A DNA stretch of 64,000 nt. Origin: Girardinichthys multiradiatus (lineage: Eukaryota; Chordata; Actinopteri; Cyprinodontiformes; Goodeidae). Position numbers and translations under genes: made by a program. Numbering within the stretch: the first letter of the stretch is position 1; each line of letters begins with the position of its first letter. Where the stretch lies: assembly GCF_021462225.1 (NCBI RefSeq), contig NC_061794.1, forward strand, positions 16,633,784 to 16,697,783, in the 5' to 3' direction. Positions 1 to 11,100 of this stretch are shown here, piece after piece. The notes beneath the pieces are model-generated. The model made no database searches, was not told the DNA's origin, and saw nothing but the letters and a program-made list of their open reading frames with translations.

Positions 1-22
1 CTTTTTTCATTTTTTTTATTTA

Positions 23-468
23 CACTGAACAAAAATATAAATTGTTTTTGCTCCCAGTTTTCATGAGCTGAACTTAATGATCTAAAACATTCTCTATATA
101 CACAAAATTACCATTTCTCTCAAATATTGTTCACAAATCTGTCTAAATCTGGAATAGTGAGCACTTCTCCTTTGCATAGATAATCCATCCCACCTCGCAG
201 GTGTGGCATATCAAGATGCTGATTAGACAACATGATTATTGCACAGGTGTGCCTTAGGCTGGCCACAATAAAAGACCACTCTGAAATGTGCTGTTTTATC
301 ACACAGCACAATTCCACAGATGTTGCAAGTTTTGAAGGAGCGTGCAATTGGCATGTTGACCAGAGTTGTTGCCCGTTTATTTATTGTTCATTCCTCTACC
401 ACAGGTGTTTCAGAGAATTTGGCAGTGCATCCAACTGGCCTCACAATCACAGACCTCCAGGCCAGGTA
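23..468 (+). mobile_element. Tc1/mariner element, 5' fragment
   Basis: The left end begins with CACTGAACAAAAATATAAA after a TA at 21-22, the terminal sequence of a very common fish Tc1 family. The next 200 bases match that family's long inverted repeat and leader, and the first transposase codons follow near 320. Homology fades around 468 and the rest of the element is absent. Short ORFs on both strands here are artefacts of the inverted repeat. Family recognised by eye; the 3' half is not in the window. Confidence 0.8.
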
Positions 469-484
469 TTTAAATCTCTAGACT

Positions 485-833
485 TTCGGTTAAAAAGTGG
501 CTAGTTACATTGTTTGTAAGAAGGCCCAGCAGAGACTGTACTTTCGGCAGCAACTTAAGAAGTACAACCTTTCACAGCTGCTGGTCATCTTCTATACTGC
601 CATTATTCAATCTATTTCGTGCTCATCCATTTCTGGGTGTTTTGGCTCACAAAGGCTCCAGCCATGTCTATCTTTTTTGTAAAAACATTGGATATTTACA
701 TATTTAAAACAATATTTTTATTTCCCTTTTATATTTCTGAAAAAAGTCCTCATTAAGAGCAAGTAGAACTAAAGCCAAATCCCTTATTCCTGTTTACAAA
801 CCTGGCAAATAAAGCTGATTCTGATTCTGGTTA
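485..833 (+). pseudogene. Non-LTR retrotransposon 3' fragment
   Basis: A frame at about 497-640 reads AQQRLYF..QLKKYNLSQLL followed by FYTAIIQS, the C-terminal reverse transcriptase tail typical of fish LINEs (usual form RLYFLRxLRKF...FYxAIIESV). The fragment ends with CTGGCAAATAAAGCTGATTCTGATTCTGG at about 804-832, a LINE-like 3' end with short TTCTGA tandem units. The upstream RT and endonuclease are missing and there are stop codons, so it is a dead 5'-truncated copy. Clade not resolved. Confidence 0.65.
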
Positions 834-1529
834 GATGAATATACTGGACCGTATCTAAGTGAAAAAGCAGTCAAAGTCCCAAAATAATTTCTAATCAACT
901 TCAGCAAATTTATATAAGCATTACTTGAGGGCTTTTTAAGGTTTTAAAATAAGGTTTTGCTCTTTTGAAGCAAAGCATATGTACATCAAAGCTGGTTTAA
1001 TACATGGTACACAGCATTGTACCATGTTGAATCTATGTAACTACATCTACTAGGAGCATATATCTAAAGAATCCACTCTAGATAAATAATACATTTCATC
1101 TGACAAATTATGGTCCCATCTGGATGCACTGCAAAATTTAAATCATACTCTCAGTGCAAGTAGTAACAATAGGTTTTAATTACTGGCATCAGTGCAATAA
1201 TAGGCAAATCAGAACTTGAAAAGCCTGTGTGCTAATTTCCTCTTCATATACCCTATTACAAAAATAATTCATTGGTTGTTTTAAAATCTTGTTATGGTAG
1301 TCATAGCCCTTGGTTACCGATTTTCACATTACATTCACAAACCTCTGTGTGATTTATCTTCGATTTTATGAAGTAGACTAACTCAAATTAGTGTGTAACT
1401 GTGAAGTGGAGGGTAAATTGTTTATGGTTTTCACAATTGTCTTAAAAACCTGAAACCTGAAAAGTGTGGCACGTATTTGTATTAAATTGTTAATCAGTTC
1501 AATTCATTAATTTGTTGTTTTTCTATATA
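834..1529. other. AT-rich intergenic stretch, no gene seen
   Basis: I see no ORF of note or RNA gene here. A short stretch near 1440-1480 (CCTGAAAAGTGTGGCACG) resembles the terminal repeat of the Tc1 family also present at 5230-5400, so this may be heavily decayed transposon DNA. Confidence 0.5.
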
Positions 1530-3153
1530 CAGTACAGGCCAAAGGTTTGGACACACGTTCTCATTCAAAGACTTTTCTTTATTTTCATGACTATGAATAT
1601 TGTAGTTTCACACTGAAGGCATCAAAACTATGAATGAACACATGTGGAATTATATACTGAACAAAAAAGTGTAAAACAACTTAAAATATGTCTTATATTC
1701 TAGGTTCTTCAAAGTAGCCATCTTTTGCTTTGATTACTGCTCCTCACACTCTTGACATTCTGTTGATGAGCTTCAAGAGGTAGTCACCTGAAATGGTTTT
1801 CCAACAGTCTTGAAGGAGTTCCCAGAGATGCTTAGCACTTGTTGGCCCTTTTGCCTTCACTCTAGGGTCCAGCTCACCCCAAACCATCTCGATTGGGTTC
1901 AGGTCCGGTGACTGTGGAGACCAGGTCATCTGGCGCAGCACCCCATCACTCTCCTTCTTGGTCAAATAGCCCTTACACAGCCTGGAGGTGTGTTTGGGGT
2001 CATTGTCCTGTTGAAAAATAAATGATGGTCCAACTAAACGCAAACCGGATGGAATAGCATGCCGCTGCAAGATGCTGTGGTAGCCATGCTGGTTCAGTAA
2101 ATTTTGAATAAATCCCCAACAGTGTCACCAGCAAAGCACCCCCACACCATCACACCACCTCCTCCATGCTTCACGGTGGGAACCAGGCATGTAGAGTCCA
2201 TCCGTTCACCTCTTCTGCGCTGCACAAAGACACAGTGGTTGGAACCAAAGATCTCAAACTTGGACTCATCAGACCAAAGCACAGATTTCCACTGGTCTAA
2301 TGTCCATTCCTTGTGTTCTTTAGCCCAAACAAGTCTCTTCTGCTTGTTGCCTGTCCTCAGCAGTGGCTTCCTAGCAGCTATTTTACCATGAAGGCCTGAT
2401 TCACACAGTCTCCTCTTAACAGTTGTTCTAGAGATGTGTCTGCAGCTAGAACTCTGTGTGGCATTGACCTGTTCTCTAATCTGAGCTGCTGTTAACCTGC
2501 GATTTCTGAGGCTGGTGACTCAGATGAACTTATCGTCCGCAGCAGAGGTGACACTTGGTCTTCCTTTCCTGGGGCGGTCCTCATGTAAGCCAGTTTCTTT
2601 GTAGCGCTTGATGGTTTTTGCAACTGCACTTGGGGACACTTTCAAAGTTTTCCCAATTGTTCGGACTGACTGACCTTCATTTCTTAAAATAACAATGGCC
2701 ACTCTTTTTTCTTTACTAAGCTGTTTTTTTCTTGCCATAATACAAATTGTAACAGTCTATTCAGTAGGACTATCAGCTGTGTACTGTATCCACCTCCTGC
2801 TCAACACAACTGATGGTCCCGACCCCATTTATAAGGCTTGAAATCCCATTTATTAAACCTGACAGGGCATACCTGTGAAGTGAAAACCATTTCAGCTGAC
2901 TACCTCTTGAAGCTCATCAACAGAATGCCAAGAGTGTGCGGAGCAGTAATCAAAGCAAAAGGTGGCTACTTTGAAGAACCTAGAATATAAGACATATTTT
3001 CAGTTGTTTCACACTTTTTTGTTCAGTATATAATTCCACATGTGTTAATTCATAGTTTTGATGCCTTCAGTGTGAAGCTATAATATTCATAGTCATGAAA
3101 ATAAAGAAAACTCTTTGAATGAGAAGGTGTGTCCAAACTTTTGGCCTGTACTG
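1530..3153 (-). mobile_element. Full-length Tc1 element with ~270-bp terminal inverted repeats
   Basis: The ends are CAGTACAGGCCAAAGGTTTGG at 1530 and its complement ending CCTGTACTG at 3153, each flanked by TA (1528-1529 and 3154-3155), the Tc1 target duplication. The inverted repeats run inward about 270 bp (about 1530-1800 and 2884-3153). They include the last transposase codons: both arms contain the GAAAATGGTT/AACCATTTC and CTTCAAGAGGTAG/CTACCTCTTGAAG segments. Total 1,624 bp, normal for an autonomous Tc1. Arms differ at only scattered positions, suggesting a moderately young insertion. Transposase is on the minus strand and broken (separate entry). Confidence 0.92.
1744..2738 (-). pseudogene. 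Tc1 transposase (DD34E), broken
   Basis: The start codon is at 2738. The N-terminal part (2738-2520) has the two helix-turn-helix blocks expected of Tc1 (RTIGKTLKVSPSAVAKTI, then a GRP AT-hook-like PRKGRPSV). An in-frame TGA near 2520 interrupts it; the same frame continues open to about 2094 with WSDESKF (first catalytic Asp) and GGGGVMVWGCFAG. A one-base frameshift near 2100 follows, after which 2070-1744 carries FQQDNDPKHTS (second Asp) and SPDLNPIEMVW (catalytic Glu). The triad residues survive but the reading frame has at least two lesions, so this copy cannot make an active enzyme. Confidence 0.9.
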
Positions 3154-3289
3154 TATGTAAATCGTTATTATTCAGGCACACGTTGCACATTATGCGGTGA
3201 AGGACTGGACTAAAAAGGAGTGACAAAGCAGCTTAAGTGCAAAACAAAATGTTTAAAAGATTTTCAGGAACCCTAGAGAAGTATTGATG

Positions 3290-3720
3290 AAGAGACGTTT
3301 GAAAGATAACAAAAAAATAAAGGTTGTTCTTCCACAACTTTCTCCCCCGCCTTTCTGGTGTGTTCCTTGGTCTTCATGATGCTGGCTCTTCACTAATATC
3401 TAATACTTAATTCACTAATAATTATGTGACCTCTGAAGGTACATTGTTGCCCTGGATTTTATTTAGGTTTATCAGAGTAAAGCGGGGTAAATCAAACTCG
3501 TGGTAAGAATTTTCGGAATTTTTTTCTTGTCAAACAATTTGAAAATCTTGTGTGATTCTACTACTTTGTGTCGCTCTATCACATAAAGGTTTGTAGTTAT
3601 AGTGTGTGAAAATGTGAAAAAGCCAAATGGTTGAAAAAATTGTTTTTCAAAGCACAGTAACCTTTACACCATGATTCTTATTAAATATAAAGCTCTGCCA
3701 ACTGCCCGATTAAAGCCTGG
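3290..3720 (-). mobile_element. Tc1 relic, transposase start plus terminal repeat
   Basis: Read on the minus strand, 3377-3320 gives a start beginning MKTKEHTRK, the N-terminus of another fish Tc1 transposase family (the same start occurs at 61255 on the plus strand). The DNA to the right (CTAATATCTAATACT, TTTTATTTAGGTTTATCAGAGTAAAG, TCTATCACATAAA) matches the leader and inverted repeat of that family. The left part of the element is missing. Confidence 0.65.
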
Positions 3721-4628
3721 GTTACCCTGACCTTTGACCTATGAATGACCGATCTCAAATTGAAAGCTTCAACTATTTGTCTGAAACACTGAAGCTGTCA
3801 TTGCTGAATGGGTAAACTGCCCAATACCATCACACTGCTTCTCATGCTGGCTAGTTACAACTTGTCTAGACATCCTCGTGCTCCCCTGACACGCACCCAT
3901 TGCAAATCCCGTTAGCTTCCCCGGCCTGCACCACAATAACCTACATTCTGCTGTAATCGCTCTCACTAGCTGAGGCGTGTGAGGAGGCACAAGGATAAAA
4001 GAAAAATGATTTAAAAAAATGCTACAGATCTCGGTGTTTCAGAGTGTGAGGATGAAGGGAGGCTATGGACATGCAGAAAGGGGAGTTGAAGCACTTTTTC
4101 TTTTGTGGTTCTAAATGTGTGTTGGGGGAAAAGGAGGGTGTGCAAATCGGATCACCATATTGATGTGGCAGTGTTCCAAAGTTTCATGCCAGGAAGGAAA
4201 AACACAGGAGGCAGGGATCCAGCCTGACTGGGACACATATATCCATGTTAACACATTGTAATACAAGTTCTCCATAGGATATTTTATTCAAAATTGACAT
4301 GTCCAAAGCAGCAATTTGGACTTATATGAAAATATTCAAATGGCCATATATTGAATATATATATTCAAATTTTATTCTTATGAAATTAATTTCATTGAAT
4401 TTAATTCAGTTTATTGAAACTAGGCAATACAATGGTAATTCTGTTGTTACAAATAAGTTAACTGAAAAAATATTTACAGATTTGAGAGTGCAGCTGAAGC
4501 TATAGTTCCTACTCTTTCATTTTCACATCTGCTTGTGAAAAATACTGTATCTCTTTCTTAGGGCCCTCTTCTCCTTCCCCTACAAAGACAGACGCTGTTG
4601 AGTTACCCTACCCCTTTAGTGTAAACAT
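3721..4628. other. No recognised feature
   Basis: AT-rich DNA with small random ORFs only. Nothing here resembles a gene, RNA or known repeat to me. Confidence 0.4.
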
Positions 4629-5051
4629 ACGCTACCGGTCTCAAAAAAAAAAATTGTAAAAGAACTTTAAATATGTTTTTATGTTAGATTCCTTAAAGTA
4701 GCTGCCCATTGCTGTGATGACTGAAATATTAACCTTTGGCCATCTCTCAATGAATCTCTGGGAAGCTCTTTCAAGACTCTTTGGAAAACCCTTTCAGGTG
4801 ACCACCTCATGAAACTCATCGAGAGAATGCCAAGAGAGCAAAGAAGTAATCAGAGCAAACAGTGACTATTTTGATGAATCTATAATATAAAAATGTTTAG
4901 TTATTTTACACTTTTTGTTTACTACATAATTTCAGGTGTGTTCATTCACAGTTTTGCTGCCTTTGGTGAGAATTTACAATGTAAATAGTCTTGAAAATAA
5001 AGAGACACATTAAGTGAGAAAGTGTATCTAAAACGTTTGACCGGTTATGTA
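4629..5051. mobile_element. Foldback Tc1-derived MITE, copy 1
   Basis: The ends are GCTACCGGTC and GACCGGTTATGTAG. The interior has two mirrored arms: AACTTTAAATATG.TTTTTATGTTAGATTCCTTAAAGTAGC on the left and its complement ATGAATCTATAATATAAAAATG on the right, meeting near 4790-4830. Close relatives lie at 33938-34434 and 39540-39733. The left arm has lost about 120 bp relative to the 33.9-kb copy. No coding capacity except the transposase C-terminal codons carried in the arms. Confidence 0.75.
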
Positions 5052-5229
5052 GAAAAAGTAGGGTTACTGCAAAGAAAGACGACCAAGGGATAAAATAGGG
5101 GTTCAGCTTTGGGGTAACATTTTAATACATTTTTGACAAATGTTGATTAACTCTGCCAGCTTATTTTGCTTTGGCAATACATTAGCTTGATTGGTATGCA
5201 AGGACATAAGATCTGTCTCTGATCAGATT

Positions 5230-5400
5230 TAGTTGTGTAAAATCTGTATTGCCTGTCCTTTTTGACATTTTGCCACAGTACAACCACAAACAAGTATTTC
5301 ATGTGATACACTAAAAGTGAAACAAGTGGAAGGAAAAGGTTATGGTTTTATCTTTTCACAAATGCAAAATTTGAAAAGTGTGGAGTGTGTTTGTATTTTT
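5230..5400. mobile_element. Tc1 terminal-repeat fragment
   Basis: TTTTGACATTTTGCCACAGTACAACCACAAAC, then TGATACACTAAAAGTGAAACAAGTGGAAGG, then AAAAGTGTGGAGTGTGTTTGTA follow the order of the inverted repeat of the MKTKEH Tc1 family. Only the terminal repeat is present. Confidence 0.55.
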
Positions 5401-5844
5401 TGGCACTATTTATGCCTGGTCCCAATACCCACACTATACCCTACGCCCCTCTATAAAGTGTCTACTGTGTAAATATACTCGTAGGGGTTGAAGTGTGCCG
5501 GTTACAAGCGTGCAAAATGGGAGAATGGGGACAGTGGGGGTTACGTCATCGACTTGCACCTCTGCGCCATAACTACAACATAAAAAATGGCCGGACCCGT
5601 TGCTGTTTTTGCAGTCTTGCTGCTAAAAAATTATTTTAAAACTTTAACAAGCAATTGTTTTGATTGAAAAGAAAGTGCAAGAACCAAAGGAGGCTTATAC
5701 ACCAGACTCTCGCTGCAGCACCAGTGTTTGTTTACAGGTAATTTCAGTGCTATGGGCTACTGACTGCCCAGAATCACCCTGAAGCCAGTGACGTCTTATG
5801 ATGTTGAGCATGGAAAACCAGTAAAAAACATATTTATATATATA

Positions 5845-7451
5845 CAGGTCCTTCTCAAAATATTAGCATATTGTGATAAAGTTCATTATTTTCCATAATG
5901 TCACGATGAAAATTTAACATTCATATATTTTAGATTCATTGCACACTAACTGAAATATTTCAGGTCTTTTATTGTCTTAATACAGATGATTTTGGCACAC
6001 AGCTCATGAAAACCCAAAATTCCTATCTTACAAAATTAGCATATCATTAAAAGGGTCTCTAAACGAGCTATGAACCTAATCATCTGAATCAACGAGTTAA
6101 CTCTAAACACCTGCAAAAGATTCCTGAGGCCTTTAAAACTCCCAGCCTGGTTCATCACTCAAAACCCCAATCATGGGTAAGACTGCCGACCTGACTGCTG
6201 TCCAGAAGGCCACTATTGACACCCTCAAGCAAGAGGGTAAGACACAGAAAGAAATTTCTGAACGAATAGGCTGTTCCCAGAGTGCTGTATCAAAGCACCT
6301 CAGTGGGAAGTTTGTGGGAAGGAAAAAGTGTGGCAGAAAACGCTGCACAACGAGAAGAGGTGACCGGACCCTGAGGAAGATTGTGGAGAAGGGCCGATTC
6401 CAGACCTTGGGGGACCTGTGGAAGCAGTGGACTGAGTCTGGAGTAGAAACATCCAGAGCCACCGTGCACAGGCGTGTGCAGGAAATGGGCTACAGGTGCC
6501 GCATTCCCCAGGTCAAGCCACTTTTGAACCAGAAACAGTGGCAGAAGCGCCTGACATGGGCTACAGAGAAGCAGCACTGGACTGTTGCTCAGTGGTCCAA
6601 AGTACGTTTTTCAGATGAAAGCAAATTCTGCATGTCATTCGGAAATCAAGGTGCCAGAGTCTGGAGGAAGACTGGGGAGAAGGAAATGCCAAAATGCCAG
6701 AAGTCCAGTGTCAAGTACCCACAGTCAGTGATGGTCTGGGGTGCCGTGTCAGCTGCTGGTGTTGGTCCACTGTGTTTTATCAAGGGCAGGGTCAATGCAG
6801 CTAGCTATCAGGAGATTTTGGAGCACTTCATGCTTCCATCTGCTGAAAAGCTTTATGGAGATGAAGATTTCATTTTTCAGCACGACCTGGCACCTGCTCA
6901 CAGTGCCAAAACCACTGGTAAATGGTTTACTGACCATGGTATCACTGTGCTCAATTGACCCGCCAACTCTCCTGACCTGAACCACATAGAGAATCTGTGG
7001 GATATTGTGAAGAGAACGTTGAGAGACTCAAGACCCAACACTTTGGATGAGCTAAAGGCCGCTATCGAAGCATCCTGGGCCTCCATAAGACCTCAGCAGT
7101 GCCACAGGCTGATTGCCTCCATGCCACGCCGCATTGAAGCAGTCATTTCTGCAAAAGGATTCCCGACCAAGTATTGAGTGCATAACTGTACATGATTATT
7201 TAAAGGTTGACGTTTTTTGTATTAAAAAAACTTTTCTTTTATTGGTCGGATGAAATATGCTAATTTTGAGAGATAGGAATTTTGGGTTTTCATGAGCTAT
7301 ATGCCAAAATAATTTGTATTAAGACAATAAAAGACCTGAAATATTTCAGTTAGTGTGCAATGAATCTAAAATAATTGAATGTTAAATTTTCATCATTACA
7401 TTATGGAAAATAATGAACTTTATCACAATATGCTAATATTTTGAGAAGGAC

Positions 7452-7454
<3 letters not shown>
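5845..7454 (+). mobile_element. Near-intact Tc1 element with ~205-bp terminal inverted repeats
   Basis: Ends are CAGGTCCTTCTCAAAATATTAG at 5845 and the complement ending AGAAGGACCTG at 7454, flanked by TA on both sides inside a TA microsatellite. Inverted repeats extend about 205 bp each way (5845-6050 and 7240-7454) and are nearly identical. Total 1,610 bp. The encoded transposase is complete except for one nonsense codon, so this is one of the youngest copies in the window. The family is very widespread in ray-finned fish; Tc1 families in general have been reported to move horizontally between fish and lampreys (known for the group, not shown here). Confidence 0.95.
6173..7177 (+). pseudogene. 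Tc1 transposase (DD34E), single premature stop
   Basis: The frame opens at MGKTADLTAV and would end with a TGA at 7175-7177, giving 334 codons, the normal Tc1 length. Paired-like DNA-binding helices lie at about residues 5-110 (ISERIGCSQSAVSKHLSG). Catalytic residues are Asp148 (FSDESKF), Asp238 (FQHDLAPAHS) and Glu273 (IENLW), with exactly 34 residues between the last two. Codon 262 (6956-6958) is TGA where the family has Trp, so translation stops before Glu273. Residue 271 is His where Pro is usual. No frameshift was found. A truncated 261-residue product would keep DNA binding but lack the third catalytic residue. Confidence 0.93.

Positions 7455-7493
<39 letters not shown>
7455..7493. repeat. 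(TA)n microsatellite
   Basis: About 19 TA units continue the shorter TA-rich run at 5831-5844; the Tc1 at 5845-7454 landed inside it. Confidence 0.95.
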
Positions 7494-7496
<3 letters not shown>

Positions 7497-7761
7497 CGGC
7501 TTGCTGTTGTTTATGCAGCTCTTATTATTCTGATTTGATGGTTGATTACATTGATGGTTGTGATTGTTTTTGCTCAAAACGTCACCTGCAGCAGTGAATT
7601 GTGGGTAATATACTTCGGCAAAGATGTGTGGATCTAGGGCACAAAGGGGGCAGAGCGACAGACCACTCTGGAGTATTGGGACACACTACACACTCGAACC
7701 CATCAATGGGAAAGAGCAATTGAAGGACACAAGGGTGGAAGTGCGAGCATTGGGACAGGGC

Positions 7762-8836
7762 CTTAGTCTGACACCCCTAAATAAAATCCAGTGCAACCAA
7801 TTGACTTTAGAAGCTATCTGAATGGTTAATGGTGTTTACCGATGTGATTTAGCCTGTATACAGATGTTCTGTGAAGGAAGGCCTCAGAGGTTTGTTATAC
7901 TGTAGAATAGGGGTGTTTGAAGTGAGACTCAGGGAACATTCTCGGCCCCCAGCATGATCCTGGGCCGCCCTCGACCACAATTCAAGAATGACAGTTTAGT
8001 TTGCTTGTTCAGGTGATTGATGCAGCAATACAAAGAAATTTAAGGATGCAATTTTCAATAATGTGAGGCCTTTCAAAACAGATACACACTGAATAAAATC
8101 TTCTTAAATTATAAAATGTGAGGTGTAACACAAAATATTCACCTTTTATCAACCATGTATTTTGTTTTTAATTTAATAATTAATAATAGTAAATTGGAAT
8201 ACAAACATCCAATGACTTTCCCTTAAAAACAGTATTGTGCACACCCATTTATGAAACCTGGCTAAATAAAGAAAAAGTTAAACATATCCGGTTCTTGTTG
8301 CTGAAAATACACACAAAAATCTAGACAAAGATATTCAACTTGAAAATTTTAGGAAATAGTATTTTTTTTGTTTGTTTGTTTTTTAAATGGACAAACGCCT
8401 TCAAGACCCTATTTATGTTTCGGATCTGCATTGATTTACAAATCGTGTTTCTGCAAAAATCAGACTACTTTGCTTGTTTCATCAACATGTTATGTATTTA
8501 GTTTATCATTAAACAGGTAAAAATAAAAAAAATAATACATTTAGTTTTAATTTTAATAGAAAATACTGATATCAAAATTTTGTGACCTCCGAGTACTTTC
8601 AACTTGACATTTTTGGCTCATATGGCAAAACATTTATTATTTTAAACGGCTGTATTTATTTTGCAATAAAAATACAATAAGATAAACAAGGATCAATTGC
8701 TTGTGTAAATCTTTGTGACTTTACACGTTCTTAGTTTGAGATATTTCCCTTCGTTATCGTTTTAATGTGAGGACATCTATAGCTCAAACAGACCATCGCA
8801 ATTAGTGAAATGCAATCACAACCTCACACACAAGAG
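7762..8836. other. AT-rich intergenic stretch
   Basis: No gene seen. A segment near 7905-7980 (AGGGGTGTTTGAAGTGAGACTCAGG...CCTGGGCCGCC) looks like a dispersed fish repeat fragment, but I cannot assign it. Confidence 0.35.
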
Positions 8837-9260
8837 ACACACAGACGGAAACCAAGAGCGCACAGTGGACGGACGCGTGCACGTACAGCCGCGCGGTCAC
8901 GCAGCTCTCCAGATCTGGCTGCTGATGCGCGGCTTCCCCAACTGAGACACGCCTTCTGTATCTCCTCCCATCAGCCGCGAGGAAAAAATGAAATTGAATT
9001 TGAGCCGTGTCATTAGAAACTGTGTACCTCCCAGACAGCATTATAAATTGGTATTGAACGGAAAGATTGTGAGTGAATAGTGGAGGAAATTTGAAGCTTA
9101 AAAATTTGCATAATGCGATTTTTTCTCACCTCCCCAACAAGTACCAGGAAATTGATCTGGCTATTTTGCTGTGTGCACATTAGTGTTAAACTGGGATGAT
9201 TGTCGGATTGCGCGCATGTGCCTGTAATTATTCTCATTACTAATCCCATATTTTACATTT
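8837..9260. promoter_or_regulatory. CpG-rich block followed by POU/homeodomain-like motifs
   Basis: 8837-8955 carries roughly a dozen CpGs within 120 bp (ACGGACGCGTGCACGTAC, GCCGCGCGGTCACGC) in otherwise AT-rich DNA. Directly downstream are a perfect octamer ATTTGCAT (9104-9111), a TAATTA core (9225-9230) and TAATCC (9241-9246), which are known sites for POU, homeodomain and OTX-type factors. It lies 2.5-2.9 kb upstream of the celsr3 start codon, and CELSR3 is mainly neuronal in vertebrates. It could be a distal promoter, an enhancer, or chance. No transcript evidence is available. Confidence 0.3.
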
Positions 9261-9719
9261 TGCAGGCACACCATAATGGAGATCCATAATTTCCTAAATA
9301 TTTTGAGTAAATAAATAGGTAAATGATTACCTACATGCATCATCCAATATTTAAAAATTATCAGCGAATAAACAGATGATTTGTTATGAATACAGTTATT
9401 TAAAATACGTTTAAATGTTTATTTTCTTTACAAGAAAACATAACTATTTCACTATTTTTACCGTTTCGTGGCTGCTGCAGCAGCACATCATAATTTTAAT
9501 CTGTCAATTTGAGCCTCAGTGTCAGTGGGTGGGACTACCACTGCTGTAGTCATAGTCTGTGGTCTGAAGTGAACTTGCTGTGCAGGTTGACCTGTGTGAT
9601 GTGAGGGTCTGACAGAACACAGTGAGATTTGTTTTCTGGTGCACTGCAGAACAAGAAACCTGGCATTATTCATCAAATACCGAAAAAAAAAAAGACAGGA
9701 TTTTAACATATAAATGTTT
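9261..9719. other. No recognised feature
   Basis: AT-rich DNA with no gene, RNA or repeat that I can identify. Confidence 0.4.
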
Positions 9720-10690
9720 CACATTATTTATTGATACATTTTACATGTAATTATCACCTATGTATGGAATCAGTTACGCAACTATTTATGAAAAATGTTC
9801 CCCATTTATATTTTGTGATCTTTACATATTATGAGTAGGTGCCTTTGGCAGTGTGGGCAGGTATCAAGTCCTGCTTGAAAATGAAATCAGCATTCCACAA
9901 AGCTCGCCTAAAGGGAACCATAAAGTGCTCTTATATTGTCTGGTTGATGGCTGTGCTGACTTTGGACTTTGAAAAACACAACTAAGCAATGCCAGCAGAT
10001 GACATGGCTTCCCAAATTATAACTGATGGGAAAACTTCACACTGGTTCTCACGAAACTTGGATTCTGTACCTCTCCATTCTTCCTCCAGACTCTCAGAGT
10101 GTGATTTTCAAATAAAATTTTTACTTTCATCTGACAAAAGGCCTTTGGAGATCTTGGCAATAGTTTAGTCCTTCATTTTCTTAGCCCATGTAAGACACTT
10201 TTGTCATTGTTACTGGTTCAGGAGTGGAGTAAGAAAAGGAATGAAACAGTTGTAGCCCAAGTCCTGGGTACGTCTGTGTATTGTGGGTTTTTGCAGAGCT
10301 GACCCTCTCCACAATCCACATCTTGTGAATCTCACCTAAACTCTTCAATGGGCTTTGCTTTACGATACTGTAACAGCTGTGACAATTCCAGTTGATTGTG
10401 CATCTTTTCTACCCCACTTTTCCTTACACTCAACTTTATGGGATATGCTTGGATACCTTTTTCCTCTGAAAGAAATTATCTTTTGAAAAAAGTTCCTTTT
10501 TTGTTGTTTGCTCAAATTTTATTTTCCTCTGATATTAAAAATGTAATTGGTAACCTAAAACAGATAAGCTCAATAAAGAAAGCAAAAGCAGAAGATATCT
10601 GTATGTTCACAGCATTATAACATATGAATTTCACTTTAAATTGAATTACTGAAATAAATACATTTACGGAGATGCAAAATACAGGTTTAT
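9720..10690 (-). mobile_element. Decayed Tc1 relic
   Basis: On the minus strand the order of segments follows a third fish Tc1 family. The plus strand shows CTTAGCCCATGTAAGACACTTTTG, GGTTCAGGAGTGGAGTAAGAAAAGGAATG, GTTGATTGTGCATCTTTT and CTCAACTTTATGGGATATGCTTGGATA, each the complement of conserved transposase coding blocks. The right end near 10635-10675 (AATTGAATTACTGAAATAAAT...GGAGATGC) is the family's terminal repeat. There are many stops and frameshifts and no usable frame. Confidence 0.7.
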
Positions 10691-11100
10691 TCATTTTATA
10701 CATTGTGGCATCAGTGGCTCTGGATACCCAACTATAGTACATTACAGGAAATATATGATTCGCTGTTGAAATTTGAGTATGCCTGTGTGTGACAGAGACT
10801 TAGTCATGGATATAATAAGCAGATTACATCACTTTTACATGATTTAAATTGATATAACCAGAGCTGAACTCACAGTGCGGTTTAATAGAGCAAGAACATG
10901 TAAAAAAAATCTGAAAAGGCAGCCTAAATCCTGGCTTTAATTTACATGCATTTCTCTAAATTTGAGGGAATCCCATTTCATCACTTCAGCATAACCTGAA
11001 TGTAACAGCTGTATTCGTGAGTTTTTGCTCTTGTTGATATAGAGCCCATCCTGGTCATGCTTCATATAAGGTGATGACTGATTGCACTTTTTCCCCCTCC
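10691..11100. other. Sequence just upstream of the celsr3 leader
   Basis: No gene or clear core promoter element is visible. It is AT-rich until about 11080, after which GC content rises. Confidence 0.4.

Larger units (their letters stand above)
5415..7761. mobile_element. Non-autonomous DNA transposon split by a Tc1 insertion
   Basis: The left flank starts CCTGGTCCCAATACCCACAC (5415-5434). The right flank ends at about 7761 with a sequence whose complement starts CCCTGTCCCAATGCTCGCAC. The ends therefore form imperfect inverted repeats. Without the Tc1 inside (5845-7454) the element is about 735 bp with no transposase frame. Superfamily not certain; a hAT-like or PIF-like MITE is possible. 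The exact ends and target duplication are not resolved. Confidence 0.45.

Noticed and set aside
120..347. Small ORFs on both strands at the left edge
   Set aside because: Products of the Tc1 inverted repeat, not genes.
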